Below, one piece after another: positions 1 through 7,994 of a stretch of DNA of 20,020 nucleotides (its first letter is position 1; every line of letters begins with the position of its first letter). This DNA is from a virus. The stretch spans positions 1-20,020 of the IMG/VR virus record IMGVR_UViG_3300042549_000003. The stretch is one strand, 5' to 3'. Made by a program: the position numbers and the translations under genes. Under the pieces are notes generated by a model. The model made no database searches and was not told the DNA's origin. It saw nothing but the letters and a program-made list of their open reading frames with translations.

Positions 1-1
1 G

Positions 2-763
2 TCATATCACTACGTCGATAACCTTGCCCGCGCTATCCGCTACGTCACGCGTCAACTCGTGGACTTGATTCCGAAGATTTACGATACCCAGCGTATCGCC
101 CGAATCGTCGGCATCGACGGTGAAACGGGTACGGTGCGGATCGACCCGATGCAGCAAGAGCCTGTCCGCAAGATCGTGGATCAGGCTGGCATTGTCATCG
201 AGAAAATCTACAACCCGTCTGTCGGTAAGTACGACGTAGCGGTAACGACTGGCCCGTCCTACCTGACCAAGCGTCAGGAAGCGATGGAGGCCATGTCGCA
301 AATCCTGCAAGCCAACCCGAACCTTTGGCAGGTGGCTGGCGACTTGTTCGTTAAGAACATGGATTGGCCGGGCGCCCAAGAGATCGCTAAACGTCTGGCT
401 AAGACGATTGACCCCAAACTCCTTGCTGACCCGGATGAAGACCCGGCGTTGCAGGCTGCTAACCAGCAGATTGAAGTCATGGGTCAGGAAATGCAGATGA
501 TGCAGGAAATGCTTCAGCGCGTCGGTCAGTCGATGGAAGCGACCGAACTGCGTATCAAGGAGCAGGAAGCCTCGATCAAGGCCTATGACGCCGAAACCAA
601 GCGCATTGGCACTATGCAGGCTGGTATGAGCGAGGAACAGATACAAGATATAGTGATGGGGACGATTAGCGGGATGCTCTCCTCTGCTGACCTCGTAGCG
701 CCTGTTTCACGTGAAACCGAAATGATGCCACCTGAAATGGGCATGGAGTTACCGCCGCAATGA
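2..763 (+). CDS. Portal protein, P22 gp1-like (C-terminal part, 5' end outside window)
   Basis: The reading frame is open from base 2 and ends at TGA 761-763, so this is the C-terminal part of a larger protein; a GTG at 59 is internal, because good family sequence (YHYVDNLARAIRYVTRQL) is encoded upstream of it. That segment, with LVDLIPKIYDTQRIARIVG after it, is what I know from the P22 portal family, the dodecameric ring at one capsid vertex through which DNA is packaged and ejected. The last third is very rich in Gln, Met and Glu and looks like a long helix or coiled coil (about bases 440-680), comparable to the C-terminal helical barrel of P22 gp1. The end overlaps the next gene by ATGA at 760-763, so translation is probably coupled. 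Family assignment is from recalled sequence similarity and from the P22-like genes downstream. Confidence 0.85.
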   Translation, partial: SYHYVDNLARAIRYVTRQLVDLIPKIYDTQRIARIVGIDGETGTVRIDPMQQEPVRKIVDQAGIVIEKIYNPSVGKYDVAVTTGPSYLTKRQEAMEAMSQILQANPNLWQVAGDLFVKNMDWPGAQEIAKRLAKTIDPKLLADPDEDPALQAANQQIEVMGQEMQMMQEMLQRVGQSMEATELRIKEQEASIKAYDAETKRIGTMQAGMSEEQIQDIVMGTISGMLSSADLVAPVSRETEMMPPEMGMELPPQ

Positions 764-1122
764 CCTGCGAAGTCTTTATCGGACGGCTGTTTCTGGCTCG
801 GGATGTGACCCACAGCACCCACCTGAATACCCGTAACTACGCCAAGCACAAGGCGCTGCAAAAGTTCTACGAGGGCATCATTCCCTTGGCAGACACGTTT
901 GCAGAGGCGTATCAGGGTCGGTACGGCCTAATTGGCCCGATTGCGCTGGCATCTGCCCAGAAGTCAAACAACGTACTTGACTTTTTGGAGAAGGAACTTA
1001 AGGAACTTGAGGAAATGCGGTATAAAGTCGTCTCTAAAGACGACGCTACCCTGCAAAACCTGCTGGACGCGATCTTCGAGTTGTACCTGTCCACTATCTA
1101 CAAATTAAAGTTTTTGGCTTGA
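760..1122 (+). CDS. Small helical protein with Dps/ferritin-like metal-site spacing
   Basis: A 120-residue protein predicted by eye to be almost all helix: about residues 3-22, 28-54, 58-82 and 86-117, which would make a four-helix bundle. His18, His30, Asp45 and Glu49 have the same spacing as E. coli Dps His51, His63, Asp78 and Glu82 (H-x11-H-x14-D-x3-E), and the local string DTFAEA resembles DTMAER of Dps; the fifth Dps ligand, Asp67, is replaced by Gln34. It is shorter than Dps (about 160-167 residues). It may belong to the phage family called DUF5856, recalled and not searched. The start overlaps the portal stop (ATGA), with GGAG at 745-748 as ribosome site. Function is unproven: a ferritin-like metal-binding protein is an inference, and a purely structural helical bundle is the alternative. 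Confidence 0.8.
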   Translation: MTCEVFIGRLFLARDVTHSTHLNTRNYAKHKALQKFYEGIIPLADTFAEAYQGRYGLIGPIALASAQKSNNVLDFLEKELKELEEMRYKVVSKDDATLQNLLDAIFELYLSTIYKLKFLA

Positions 1123-1132
1123 GGTATAGACA

Positions 1133-1435
1133 ATGGAATTACTGAATCCGCTTAACGACAGCCTGTACCCGGCCAGAACTGCGGCCTACACAGGCACCGC
1201 TGGCTCTACGGCTACTTGGGACCCAGGCCCGGAAGGCGTCGTCGTGTGGTGTACGTCCGATGCGTATGTGTCAGTTGGCGTTGGCGTTACTGCCACGACC
1301 AGCAGCACCCCGGTTCCGGCTAACACGCCGATCCCGTTTAAAGTCCCGCAGGGAACAGGCGCTCCGTGGCGCGTGAGTGCTATCCAAGTGTCGGCAAGCG
1401 GCACTGTCTACGCAAAGCCCATTAACCAGAACTAA
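1133..1435 (+). CDS. Small beta-rich phage structural protein, unknown function
   Basis: A 100-residue protein rich in Thr, Ser, Val, Ala, Gly and Pro, with no long hydrophobic segment and no Lys-rich or DNA-binding stretch. The composition and alternating small/beta-branched residues suggest a compact beta domain such as a decoration or fibre-accessory protein. The start ATG has GAGG at 1121-1124 eight bases upstream, and that GAGG overlaps the previous gene's TGA stop. It opens the adsorption cassette. I do not recognise a named family. The final residues (TVYAKPINQN) look like an exposed beta strand end. Confidence is high that the gene is real and low about any role. Confidence 0.8.
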   Translation: MELLNPLNDSLYPARTAAYTGTAGSTATWDPGPEGVVVWCTSDAYVSVGVGVTATTSSTPVPANTPIPFKVPQGTGAPWRVSAIQVSASGTVYAKPINQN

Positions 1436-1440
1436 AGCCG

Positions 1441-2331
1441 ATGGCTCGCTATTACGGCGTACCGCTTCGCAACGGCTTGCCTATAGGGCTTGGGTCAGTA
1501 TTGTCTTTGCGAAAGCCTGGCGCTAGTGGCCCTGCCGCTGGCCCTCCAGTTGAATACCTTGTCGTTGCTGGTGGCGGATCTGGCGGCGTCGTGTTTAACA
1601 ATACTCGTGGCGGTGGCGGTGGCGGTGCGGGTGGATTCCGTACTGGTACTAACTATGCGACTGTAAAAGGTACTGCGTATACCGTTACTGTTGGTGGTGG
1701 CGGTTCGTTCCTTTCTTCAGGTAGCAACTCTGTTTTTGACACCATCACTTCTGCTGGTGGCGGTAAAGGCGCATCAAGTGATGCCACGACTCCAAACGCA
1801 GCGGGCGGTAGCGGTGGCGGTGGTTGTGCGGGTTTCGGCCCTTCTGCGGGAGCCGCTGGCAATACTCCGTCTGTTTCGCCGTCTCAAGGTAATGCTGGTG
1901 GTACTTCCGTAACAGGTACTACAAATGGTGGTGCAGGTGGTGGCGGTGCTAGTGCCGTAGGTTCTGCAAACAGTGCTGGTACTGGCGGTGCTGGTGGTGC
2001 TGGTACAGCCTCTTCAATTACAGGTACGTCTGTAACTTACGCTGGTGGTGGCGGTGGCGGTGGCGGTAACGTCGCGGGTGGCCCCGGCGGAGCCGGTGGC
2101 GGTGGTAACGGTAGTACGACTCTAGGTTCACCGGGAACTGCAAATACTGGAGGCGGTGGCGGTGCGGGCGGTATATCCGAACCGGGTGGTTCTGGTGGTT
2201 CAGGCATCGTAGTTATCCGTTATGCAGACACATTCGCTGCTGCTACTTCGACAACCGGCTCCCCGACATACACGGTCGCTGGTGGATACCGCATCTACAA
2301 GTTCACCGGTTCCGGCTCGATTACTTGGTGA
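1441..2331 (+). CDS. Glycine-rich phage tail/adhesin-like protein
   Basis: A 296-residue protein. Residues 1-35 form a short lead-in (MARYYGVPLRNGLPIGLGSV), residues about 38-45 read VEYLVVAGGGSGG, and from there to about residue 258 the protein is dominated by Gly runs with Ala, Ser, Thr and Asn, including eight consecutive Gly codons at 2044-2067. The C-terminus (GGYRIYKFTGSGSITW) is the closing beta strand that I associate with glycine-rich phage tail proteins. By analogy with the polyglycine-II adhesin gp38 of phage S16 the glycine-rich part could fold as packed polyglycine helices bearing receptor-binding loops; this is inference. No strong ribosome site is seen before the ATG, which lies five bases after the previous stop, so expression probably depends on coupling. 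Confidence 0.85.
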   Translation: MARYYGVPLRNGLPIGLGSVLSLRKPGASGPAAGPPVEYLVVAGGGSGGVVFNNTRGGGGGGAGGFRTGTNYATVKGTAYTVTVGGGGSFLSSGSNSVFDTITSAGGGKGASSDATTPNAAGGSGGGGCAGFGPSAGAAGNTPSVSPSQGNAGGTSVTGTTNGGAGGGGASAVGSANSAGTGGAGGAGTASSITGTSVTYAGGGGGGGGNVAGGPGGAGGGGNGSTTLGSPGTANTGGGGGAGGISEPGGSGGSGIVVIRYADTFAAATSTTGSPTYTVAGGYRIYKFTGSGSITW

Positions 2332-2334
2332 TAT

Positions 2335-2592
2335 ATGGCGCACTACGCACAACTCGATGAGAACAACGTCGTCACGCAGGTAATTGTGGTGAGCAACGAC
2401 GTATTGATCGACAACGGCGTCGAGCGCGGTGAACTGGGCGTTCAGTTCTGCGAGAGCCACTTCGGCGGCAAGTGGGTGCAGACCAGTTACAACGGCAACT
2501 TCCGTGGGAAGTACGCAGCCATTGGTGATACCTACGATGCGGTAACGGATCAGTTCGTTGCTCCGCCGCCCGTTCTTCCTGATTCGGAGTAA
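2335..2592 (+). CDS. Small phage tail-cassette protein, unknown function
   Basis: An 85-residue protein starting MAHYAQLDENNVVTQVIVVS, followed by an FCESHFGGKWVQTSYNGN segment and a GKYAAIGDTYDAVTDQFV segment, then a Pro-rich tail. I know proteins of this pattern from environmental tailed phages, where they lie among tail fibre genes; no biochemical role is established to my knowledge. Aromatic and Asn/Gly residues are consistent with a small beta domain. Its position directly after the glycine-rich protein and before a long fibre gene suggests an accessory or assembly role in the adsorption apparatus. The upstream gene ends three bases before the ATG. Confidence 0.8.
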   Translation: MAHYAQLDENNVVTQVIVVSNDVLIDNGVERGELGVQFCESHFGGKWVQTSYNGNFRGKYAAIGDTYDAVTDQFVAPPPVLPDSE

Positions 2593-2595
2593 GAC

Positions 2596-3993
2596 ATGGC
2601 CGACACTAAAATCAGCGCATTAACTTCTGGCGCTCCGGCACAAGGCACGGATGAGACGGTTATTGCTCGCGGTGGCGCGAACTACAAACTGACGGTTGCC
2701 AATATCGTTGGTTATTTGGGAAGCCCGGTTACAGAGGCTAATGGCGGCACGGGCGAATCTACCTATTCCAACGGCCAGTTGCTCATCGGCAACGCTTCTG
2801 GCGGCTTGACCAAGGCGACGCTGACTGCTGGCTCAAACGTCACGATTACAAACGGCGACGGCGCAATTACGATTGCAGCCACGGGCGGTGGAGGCGGTGG
2901 CGGCGATGTCGTTGGCCCAGCCTCTGCGACGGACAACGCGCTGGCTCGATTCGACAGCACGACCGGCAAACTGATCCAGAACAGCACATGGACTGTGGAC
3001 GACTCGGGCAGCGTCACGGTGACTGGCACCGGGCTGCGTTTCTACGCTGACTTCAGCAATGCGACTTCGGCCAGCCGATTCTGCTTCCAAACTTCGACGG
3101 CGAACTCCTCGACCGGCGTCTTTGCGATCCCGAGCGGATCAGGCACGGGCGCAACGTGGAGAGCGTTCAACGCTGCTGACCCTGACAATGCCGGGTACAT
3201 CGACATCCTTGCAGGCTCGACCGCGCACGAGATCCGTGCCAGCAAGAACGGTTCTGGCAGTTACCTGCCGCTGCTGTTTAAGACGAACAACGCAACGCAG
3301 ATGCGGCTCAACGTCGATGGCAACTTCGGTATTGGTCAGACTGCTGATGCGAACGTCAAACTGCAACTCGGTGGAACGCTGGCTGTAGACTCGGGCGCGT
3401 CAGTACACCAGAGCGCGAACGGCACGATTGCAAGTACCGCAACGACCTCGGCGACCGGCTACCAGTCGATCCTCAACACGCAGGCTGCGTCGTTCACGCT
3501 GCCCTCTTACTCGCACTTTGTCGCCAAGCAGGGAACGCTCGGCGCTGGCTCAACGGTCACGACGCAGTACGGCTTCTTTGCTGACTCTGGCTTGACCGGA
3601 GCGGGTACGAACTGGGGCTTCTACGGCGCGGGTTCTACGAAGGCGTACTTCGGTGGTGGCGTCGAGGATGCCAGCGGCAAGGTTCGCGCTATCCCAAAGT
3701 CGGGTTCTGCGAAGACGACCAGTTACTCGCTGGCTACAACTGACGTTGGCCTCTTCATCGAGGTTGGCTCTGGCGGCTCCATCACAATCCCTGATGCAAC
3801 GTTCTCCGCTGGCGATGTGGTGTCGATCTTCAACAACACCTCAAGCAGCGCGACGATTACTTGCACGATCACGACCGCTTACATTGCGGGTACGGATTCG
3901 GACAAGGCGAGTGTGACTCTGGCAACGAGAGGCGTGGCGACGATTCTGTTTATCAGCGGCACGGTCTGTGTAATCAGCGGCAACGTGAGTTAA
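2596..3993 (+). CDS. Tail fibre protein
   Basis: A 465-residue fibre-type protein. Residues 1-40 ([12 protein letters not shown] and onward) form an N-terminal module shared with the beta-helix tailspike at 6320-7963 and probably dock the fibre to the virion. Residues about 45-95 contain the [20 protein letters not shown] motif common in phage fibres, followed by a seven-Gly hinge near residues 97-103 and a [20 protein letters not shown] segment. The middle is a Ser/Thr/Gly-rich repetitive beta region with no recognisable enzyme motif. The last 95 residues or so form a beta module resembling the end of the 266-residue protein at 14012-14812. GGAG at 2586-2589 precedes the ATG. Role: receptor binding or fibre shaft; the receptor is unknown. 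Confidence 0.85.
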   Translation: MADTKISALTSGAPAQGTDETVIARGGANYKLTVANIVGYLGSPVTEANGGTGESTYSNGQLLIGNASGGLTKATLTAGSNVTITNGDGAITIAATGGGGGGGDVVGPASATDNALARFDSTTGKLIQNSTWTVDDSGSVTVTGTGLRFYADFSNATSASRFCFQTSTANSSTGVFAIPSGSGTGATWRAFNAADPDNAGYIDILAGSTAHEIRASKNGSGSYLPLLFKTNNATQMRLNVDGNFGIGQTADANVKLQLGGTLAVDSGASVHQSANGTIASTATTSATGYQSILNTQAASFTLPSYSHFVAKQGTLGAGSTVTTQYGFFADSGLTGAGTNWGFYGAGSTKAYFGGGVEDASGKVRAIPKSGSAKTTSYSLATTDVGLFIEVGSGGSITIPDATFSAGDVVSIFNNTSSSATITCTITTAYIAGTDSDKASVTLATRGVATILFISGTVCVISGNVS

Positions 3994-3996
3994 TCG

Positions 3997-5985
3997 ATGA
4001 GCGGGATTATGAATCTGCTGCTGGGCGCTGTCCCACAGGTAGTGCCTGACCCGTACTTTGAGTACACGACTCTGCTGCTGCCCGGTAACGGCACGAACGG
4101 AGCGCAGAACAACACGTTCCTCGATAGCAGCACCAACAACTTCACGATCACACGCAACGGCAACACGACGCAGGGTACGTTCTCACCGTTCTCGCAGACG
4201 GGGTGGGGGAACTACTTTGATGGGACGGGTGATTACCTGACGGTTGGAACCAGTACAGCGTTCTCGTTTGGCACAAGCGATTTCACCATTGAGTTTTGGA
4301 CTTATAAAACTTCGTCTGCTAACGGAGTTATTGTAGATGGACGCGTTGCTGCGACGGCAACGCCTTGGAGCATTGCAATCAACGGTTCTGCGTTTCCGTT
4401 GTTTTATGACGGAGCCACGGAACACACTTCGTCAATAGCAGTTACCCTTAACGCATGGAATCATGTTGCTATTGCTCGTTCTTCTGGCACGTTAAAAATA
4501 TTTGTTAACGGCGTACAAGGCTTTTCAAGCACCGTTACGACCAATCTTGACAGAACCGCTGGACTTGTTATTGGCGCAAGAGCCGCAGTATTCGACAATC
4601 TTTATCTTGGATATTTATCTAACTTGCGTATCGTCAAAGGCACGGCTGTCTACACTTCTGCCTTTACGCCTCCGACAACCCCGCTCACCGCAATCACCAA
4701 CACCTCGTTGCTGACCTGTCAGAGCAACCGCTTCATCGACAACAGCACCAACGCCTTTGCCATCACCCGCAACGGTGACGTATCGGTACAGGCTTTCTCG
4801 CCGTTCAACCCCACGGCTGCTTGGTCTGCCTCGACGAATGGCGGCAGCGGGTATTTCGATGGGAGTGGGGATTATTTAACGATTGCTCGAAACACAGCCT
4901 TTATTCCAACAACAGGAGACTTTACTGTTGAGGCATGGGTGTATGTAAGTTCCTTGCAAGACTCAATAATTTGTGGGTTGCAAGAAACCGGGGTAGCAGC
5001 CGATTGGTCTTTTGCTTTGTTTAATGATGGAAGGATTACGCTTTTTATTGGCTCTACAGTAACAAGTTACTTTTCAACGGCAACATATAAAGTCAATCAA
5101 TGGAACCATATAATGGCTTGCCGTTCTGGAAGCACTTTATATCTTGGCGTTAATGGAGCCGCAAACAGTACAACTGCAACAGGAAGCCTTGATAACTCAA
5201 GAACATATCCGCTTGCCATTGGGTCAGATCAAAACGGAGACGAATCCGTATTTTCTGGGTTTATTTCTGGATTGCGCTTCATAAAAGGGTCGGCTGCATA
5301 CGCAAGCACAACCTATACTGTTCCGACGGCACCCCCAACTGCTATCACCAACACCTCGCTCCTGCTGAATTACACCAACGCAGGCATCTACGACGCTACG
5401 TCCAAGAACGATCTGGAGACGGTCGGCAACGCGCAGATCAGCACGACGCAGAGCAAGTTCGGCGGCTCGTCGATGTTGTTTGACGGGACGGGGGATTATT
5501 TAAAGTTCTTGTCAACTGCAAATGTGCAGTTTGGTTCTGGAGACTTTACGGTTGAAGCGTGGATTTACCCATCAACACTTGCAAGCACATACTATGCAAT
5601 AGCCGGGCAGAGAACTGGTGACACTACGGCGACCATTGGCTGGGCCTTGTATATCAACGCTTCAAAAGCCAATTTTGATTTTTCAAATGGCACATCATCA
5701 TTTACTGCGGCAAATTCAACAACTCTTTTGACAAATACTTGGCAACACATTGCCGTGACAAAATCTGGCAACAGCGTAACGGTATATGTCAATGGAAGTG
5801 GCGGTACTGCTGCAACCGTAAGCGGGGCAAACTCTGTGCCGGGGTCTTTAGTGTACGTTGGGTTTTTTTCTGGGTCGATTATTTCTGACTTTAACGGCTA
5901 CATCCAAGACCTTCGCATCACCAAAGGCTACGCCCGTTACACTAGCACCTTCACGCCACCGACTGCGGCGTTCCCGCTTCTGTGA
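3997..5985 (+). CDS. Triple LamG/concanavalin-like domain tail protein
   Basis: A 662-residue protein with three repeats of a laminin-G/concanavalin-like jelly roll, at about residues 70-225, 283-450 and 490-662. Each repeat has YFDG/LFDG-x-GDYL (residues 73, 286, 494), then DFT-[IV]-E-x-W, then W-[NQ]-H-[IV] and a closing LR-[IF]-x-KG-x-A-x-Y strand. LamG domains usually bind carbohydrate or protein, so this is a candidate cell-surface-binding protein. Residues 1-20 are a short hydrophobic lead-in (MSGIMNLLLGAVPQVV) that might be a docking peptide and not a signal peptide. The inter-domain linkers also repeat (STNNFTITRNG, STNAFAITRNG). Linkers are clearly richer in GC than the domain cores, as described in the findings. 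It lies between a fibre gene and a small accessory gene. Confidence 0.88.
   Translation: MSGIMNLLLGAVPQVVPDPYFEYTTLLLPGNGTNGAQNNTFLDSSTNNFTITRNGNTTQGTFSPFSQTGWGNYFDGTGDYLTVGTSTAFSFGTSDFTIEFWTYKTSSANGVIVDGRVAATATPWSIAINGSAFPLFYDGATEHTSSIAVTLNAWNHVAIARSSGTLKIFVNGVQGFSSTVTTNLDRTAGLVIGARAAVFDNLYLGYLSNLRIVKGTAVYTSAFTPPTTPLTAITNTSLLTCQSNRFIDNSTNAFAITRNGDVSVQAFSPFNPTAAWSASTNGGSGYFDGSGDYLTIARNTAFIPTTGDFTVEAWVYVSSLQDSIICGLQETGVAADWSFALFNDGRITLFIGSTVTSYFSTATYKVNQWNHIMACRSGSTLYLGVNGAANSTTATGSLDNSRTYPLAIGSDQNGDESVFSGFISGLRFIKGSAAYASTTYTVPTAPPTAITNTSLLLNYTNAGIYDATSKNDLETVGNAQISTTQSKFGGSSMLFDGTGDYLKFLSTANVQFGSGDFTVEAWIYPSTLASTYYAIAGQRTGDTTATIGWALYINASKANFDFSNGTSSFTAANSTTLLTNTWQHIAVTKSGNSVTVYVNGSGGTAATVSGANSVPGSLVYVGFFSGSIISDFNGYIQDLRITKGYARYTSTFTPPTAAFPLL
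4204..4671 (+). repeat. LamG-like domain repeat 1
   Basis: First of three homologous domain-encoding segments in the 662-residue protein. Landmarks are YFDGTGDYL at residue 73, SDFTIEFW, WNHVAIA and LRIVKGTAVYTS. The boundaries are approximate. Confidence 0.7.
4843..5346 (+). repeat. LamG-like domain repeat 2
   Basis: Second homologous segment. Landmarks are YFDGSGDYL at residue 286, GDFTVEAW, WNHIMAC and LRFIKGSAAYAS. Its core is markedly AT-rich (the line 5041-5100 is about 32% GC by hand count). The boundaries are approximate. Confidence 0.7.
5464..5982 (+). repeat. LamG-like domain repeat 3
   Basis: Third homologous segment. Landmarks are LFDGTGDYL at residue 494, GDFTVEAW, WQHIAVT and LRITKGYARYTS. 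It is closest to repeat 2 around the DFTVEAW motif. The boundaries are approximate. Confidence 0.7.
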
Positions 5986-5993
5986 GGTAGATC

Positions 5994-6320
5994 ATGGCAC
6001 TCTATAGTTTCAAAGGCCACTACCCCGTCGAGCAGATCGACAACAACAAGGGTTGGTACGAGGTTCCCGCCAAGCCGGAAGCGGTAGAAGGTAAGGAAGT
6101 CGCGTGGCTTAACGGCGAGTGGGTGGTGCGTGACCCGAAGCCGGAAGACCGACCGGGTTTCCAATGGAACTGGAACCACGGCGAGATGGCTTGGGTAGAA
6201 TGCGAATATGCGGTAACGCTGCCGGATGGCGAGATGCCTGTCCCAGCGCCGCCTGTAGATACGCAGCCGTCTGTAGCGGTTGCGGGTGCCCCTATTACGA
6301 TTGATGGAGTGCCTGTGTAA
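5994..6320 (+). CDS. Small Trp-rich tail-cassette protein, possibly fibre-accessory
   Basis: A 108-residue protein with many aromatic residues, including WLNGEWVVRD and FQWNWNHGEMAWVE, and a Pro/Val/Ala-rich C-terminal tail. Its size, the W-x-G-x-W pattern and its place between two long receptor-binding protein genes recall small fibre-accessory or assembly proteins, but I cannot assign a family and do not claim chaperone activity. GAGG at 5984-5987 lies six bases before the ATG and overlaps the TGA stop of the LamG gene. The stop TAA overlaps the ATG of the tailspike gene by one base, so the two are probably translated together. Confidence 0.8.
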   Translation: MALYSFKGHYPVEQIDNNKGWYEVPAKPEAVEGKEVAWLNGEWVVRDPKPEDRPGFQWNWNHGEMAWVECEYAVTLPDGEMPVPAPPVDTQPSVAVAGAPITIDGVPV

Positions 6321-7963
6321 TGGCTGACACAATTAAGATTTCTCAATTAACGGCAGCAACCGACCCAATTCTTGGGACTAGCGTTGTTCCTGTCGTTGAG
6401 AATGGCGTTACCGTTAAAGCAACGGTTCAGCAGATTCGCACCTTTTTAACGCCGGAAGATTACGGCGCTGTGGGTAACGGATCGGCAAACGACACTGCCG
6501 CGCTACAGGCTGCGCTTAATGCCATGGCCTCCGGCGACACGCTGGAGATGAACGGCAACTATCTCATTAACGCTAGTTTAACCATTACCAACAAAACCCG
6601 TATTCGCATTACCGGTAAGGGTCGAGTGTTGCTAGGCACTGCCCCATCCGGCGCGTACATTTTTCAGTTAGTCGGCACTTGCGATGAAATTGAGATTGAT
6701 GGGCTGACGCTAGTTGGTGAAGCCAACGCGGCTTATACGCAAACGGCTATTGGTTGCGACTCCGGGCAAACCATTAGCAATACCCGCTTCCATGACCTCA
6801 ACATTAGCGACATCAACGTCGGAATAGCGCACAACGCAAACTTAAGCGGCAGTTGGACCAAAGGTTTTTGCTATTCCAACACGTTTAAGGACATTCTTGG
6901 CACTGTTTCCGGCAGCGGCTACGGCGTGTTAATGGCAAAGGCTACGCGTATTGCGGTTACGGAAAACGTGTTTGACAACTGTGGTCGCCACTCGATCTAT
7001 CAAGGCGCTGGCCTCAACTGCAACAATGTCATCGCTAACAACATTGTGATCAATCACCGAAGCACGGTGGCTGATGGAAGTTTCCGCGCTGCGGCTGTAA
7101 TCGCTCGTTCTAGCGATGTGACCTTTACGGGCAACAAGTTCTACAACTGTTACGACTGTTGCCTTGAGATTTCGCACGTCACCTCGGACGCTGCAAACTG
7201 CACAAACGTTCTTGTTGAGGGGAACTCCTTTACTAACCGTGGCAACGCGGTGCACACAATCCTGATTGGCGAACAATTAGCGCCAACCTCATACTCAACC
7301 AGTTTTATAAACATCTTCAACAACACGTTTGACGATGACTTGGCCGTCACCGCTGCGTTGCCGCCAAACATTTACATTCTTAATGGCACTAACATCACCA
7401 TTGAGAACAATCGTTTTGTGCGCCGCAACGTTACCAGCAGCCTCTCGTCGTGCATCCTGTATGGTGACAACACCTACTTGAGTAGCAGTGCCCAGTTGAA
7501 CAACTTGGTAACGCGCAATAACACGGCGACTTCGGACGCAAACACAGGGACAAACGGATTTATTACCGTTTGCTCCACGGCGGCTACGGGGTCTAACTAT
7601 TACTGGGTAAAAGACAATTACGCCCAGAACTGGCCGAAATTGATTGCTTGGGATGCAACCCCTACCAACGTCAATTCGTTCCTTAAATTCCGTATCAATG
7701 TCACGTATAACTTTGGGTCAATTTCGGCTAACTCGGGAGCGGTCTACGCCGCAACCGTCGATGGTTGCAAACCCACCACAACGGTTTGGGGGCGACCGGT
7801 CTATTCAACCAACCCGTCTTCACAGAGTTATACGTTCTACGCCAAGGACGATGCGGTTAACGCCGCAATCATCCAAGTGGTCAACGTCTCAACCAGCCCC
7901 AGCGACCCGGACAACCAAACGTTTGTCCTGACGCTAGAAGACATCGAGCCGTATTATGGCTAA
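6320..7963 (+). CDS. Tailspike, parallel beta-helix (pectate-lyase-like fold)
   Basis: A 547-residue protein. Residues 1-42 (MADTIKISQLTAATDPILGT and onward) match the N-terminal docking module of the fibre at 2596-3993. From residue 46 comes EDYGAVGNGSANDTAALQAA, the entry sequence of the Pectate_lyase_3-type beta-helix found in many phage tailspikes. Residues about 85-410 then show repeated short strands with Asn-rich turns (VLVEGNSFTNRGN, ITIENNRFVRRN), typical of right-handed parallel beta-helix coils. Residues about 450-547 form a separate C-terminal beta domain, probably for trimerisation or receptor contact. Such spikes usually bind and cut surface polysaccharide; no catalytic residues can be named from sequence alone, so substrate and activity are unknown. 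It is the last gene of the cassette. Confidence 0.87.
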   Translation: MADTIKISQLTAATDPILGTSVVPVVENGVTVKATVQQIRTFLTPEDYGAVGNGSANDTAALQAALNAMASGDTLEMNGNYLINASLTITNKTRIRITGKGRVLLGTAPSGAYIFQLVGTCDEIEIDGLTLVGEANAAYTQTAIGCDSGQTISNTRFHDLNISDINVGIAHNANLSGSWTKGFCYSNTFKDILGTVSGSGYGVLMAKATRIAVTENVFDNCGRHSIYQGAGLNCNNVIANNIVINHRSTVADGSFRAAAVIARSSDVTFTGNKFYNCYDCCLEISHVTSDAANCTNVLVEGNSFTNRGNAVHTILIGEQLAPTSYSTSFINIFNNTFDDDLAVTAALPPNIYILNGTNITIENNRFVRRNVTSSLSSCILYGDNTYLSSSAQLNNLVTRNNTATSDANTGTNGFITVCSTAATGSNYYWVKDNYAQNWPKLIAWDATPTNVNSFLKFRINVTYNFGSISANSGAVYAATVDGCKPTTTVWGRPVYSTNPSSQSYTFYAKDDAVNAAIIQVVNVSTSPSDPDNQTFVLTLEDIEPYYG

Positions 7964-7964
7964 T

Positions 7965-7980
7965 GTTGCATCGGCGCAAC
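7965..7980. repeat. Inverted repeat GTTGC-N6-GCAAC
   Basis: Perfect 5-base arms at 7965-7969 and 7976-7980 around a 6-base loop, starting one base after the tailspike stop. It is too short, and lacks a following U-tract, to be a convincing terminator. Confidence 0.4.
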
Positions 7981-7994
7981 TTGTAAGTTAAAGT
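7966..7994 (+). promoter_or_regulatory. Weak sigma70-like promoter candidate before scaffold/coat
   Basis: TTGCAT at 7966-7971 and TAAAGT at 7989-7994 are separated by 17 bases, an acceptable sigma70 spacing, but each box matches consensus only partly. Support comes from position: this is the only intergenic gap of note and it precedes the scaffold and coat genes, which need high expression. It could be chance. Confidence 0.25.

Noticed and set aside
59-61. GTG 59 as the true start of the first gene
   Set aside because: The frame is open upstream to the window edge and encodes good portal-family sequence there, so the gene is simply cut by the window.
2-646. A 214-codon minus-strand open frame over the portal gene
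   Set aside because: It is a shadow of a confidently identified portal frame, and its product is a His/Leu/Arg-rich string with no recognisable domain.
5863-5869. Seven-T run in the LamG gene as a programmed frameshift site
   Set aside because: It codes Phe-Phe in the normal frame near the end of domain 3, with no downstream structure noted and no useful product in the shifted frame.
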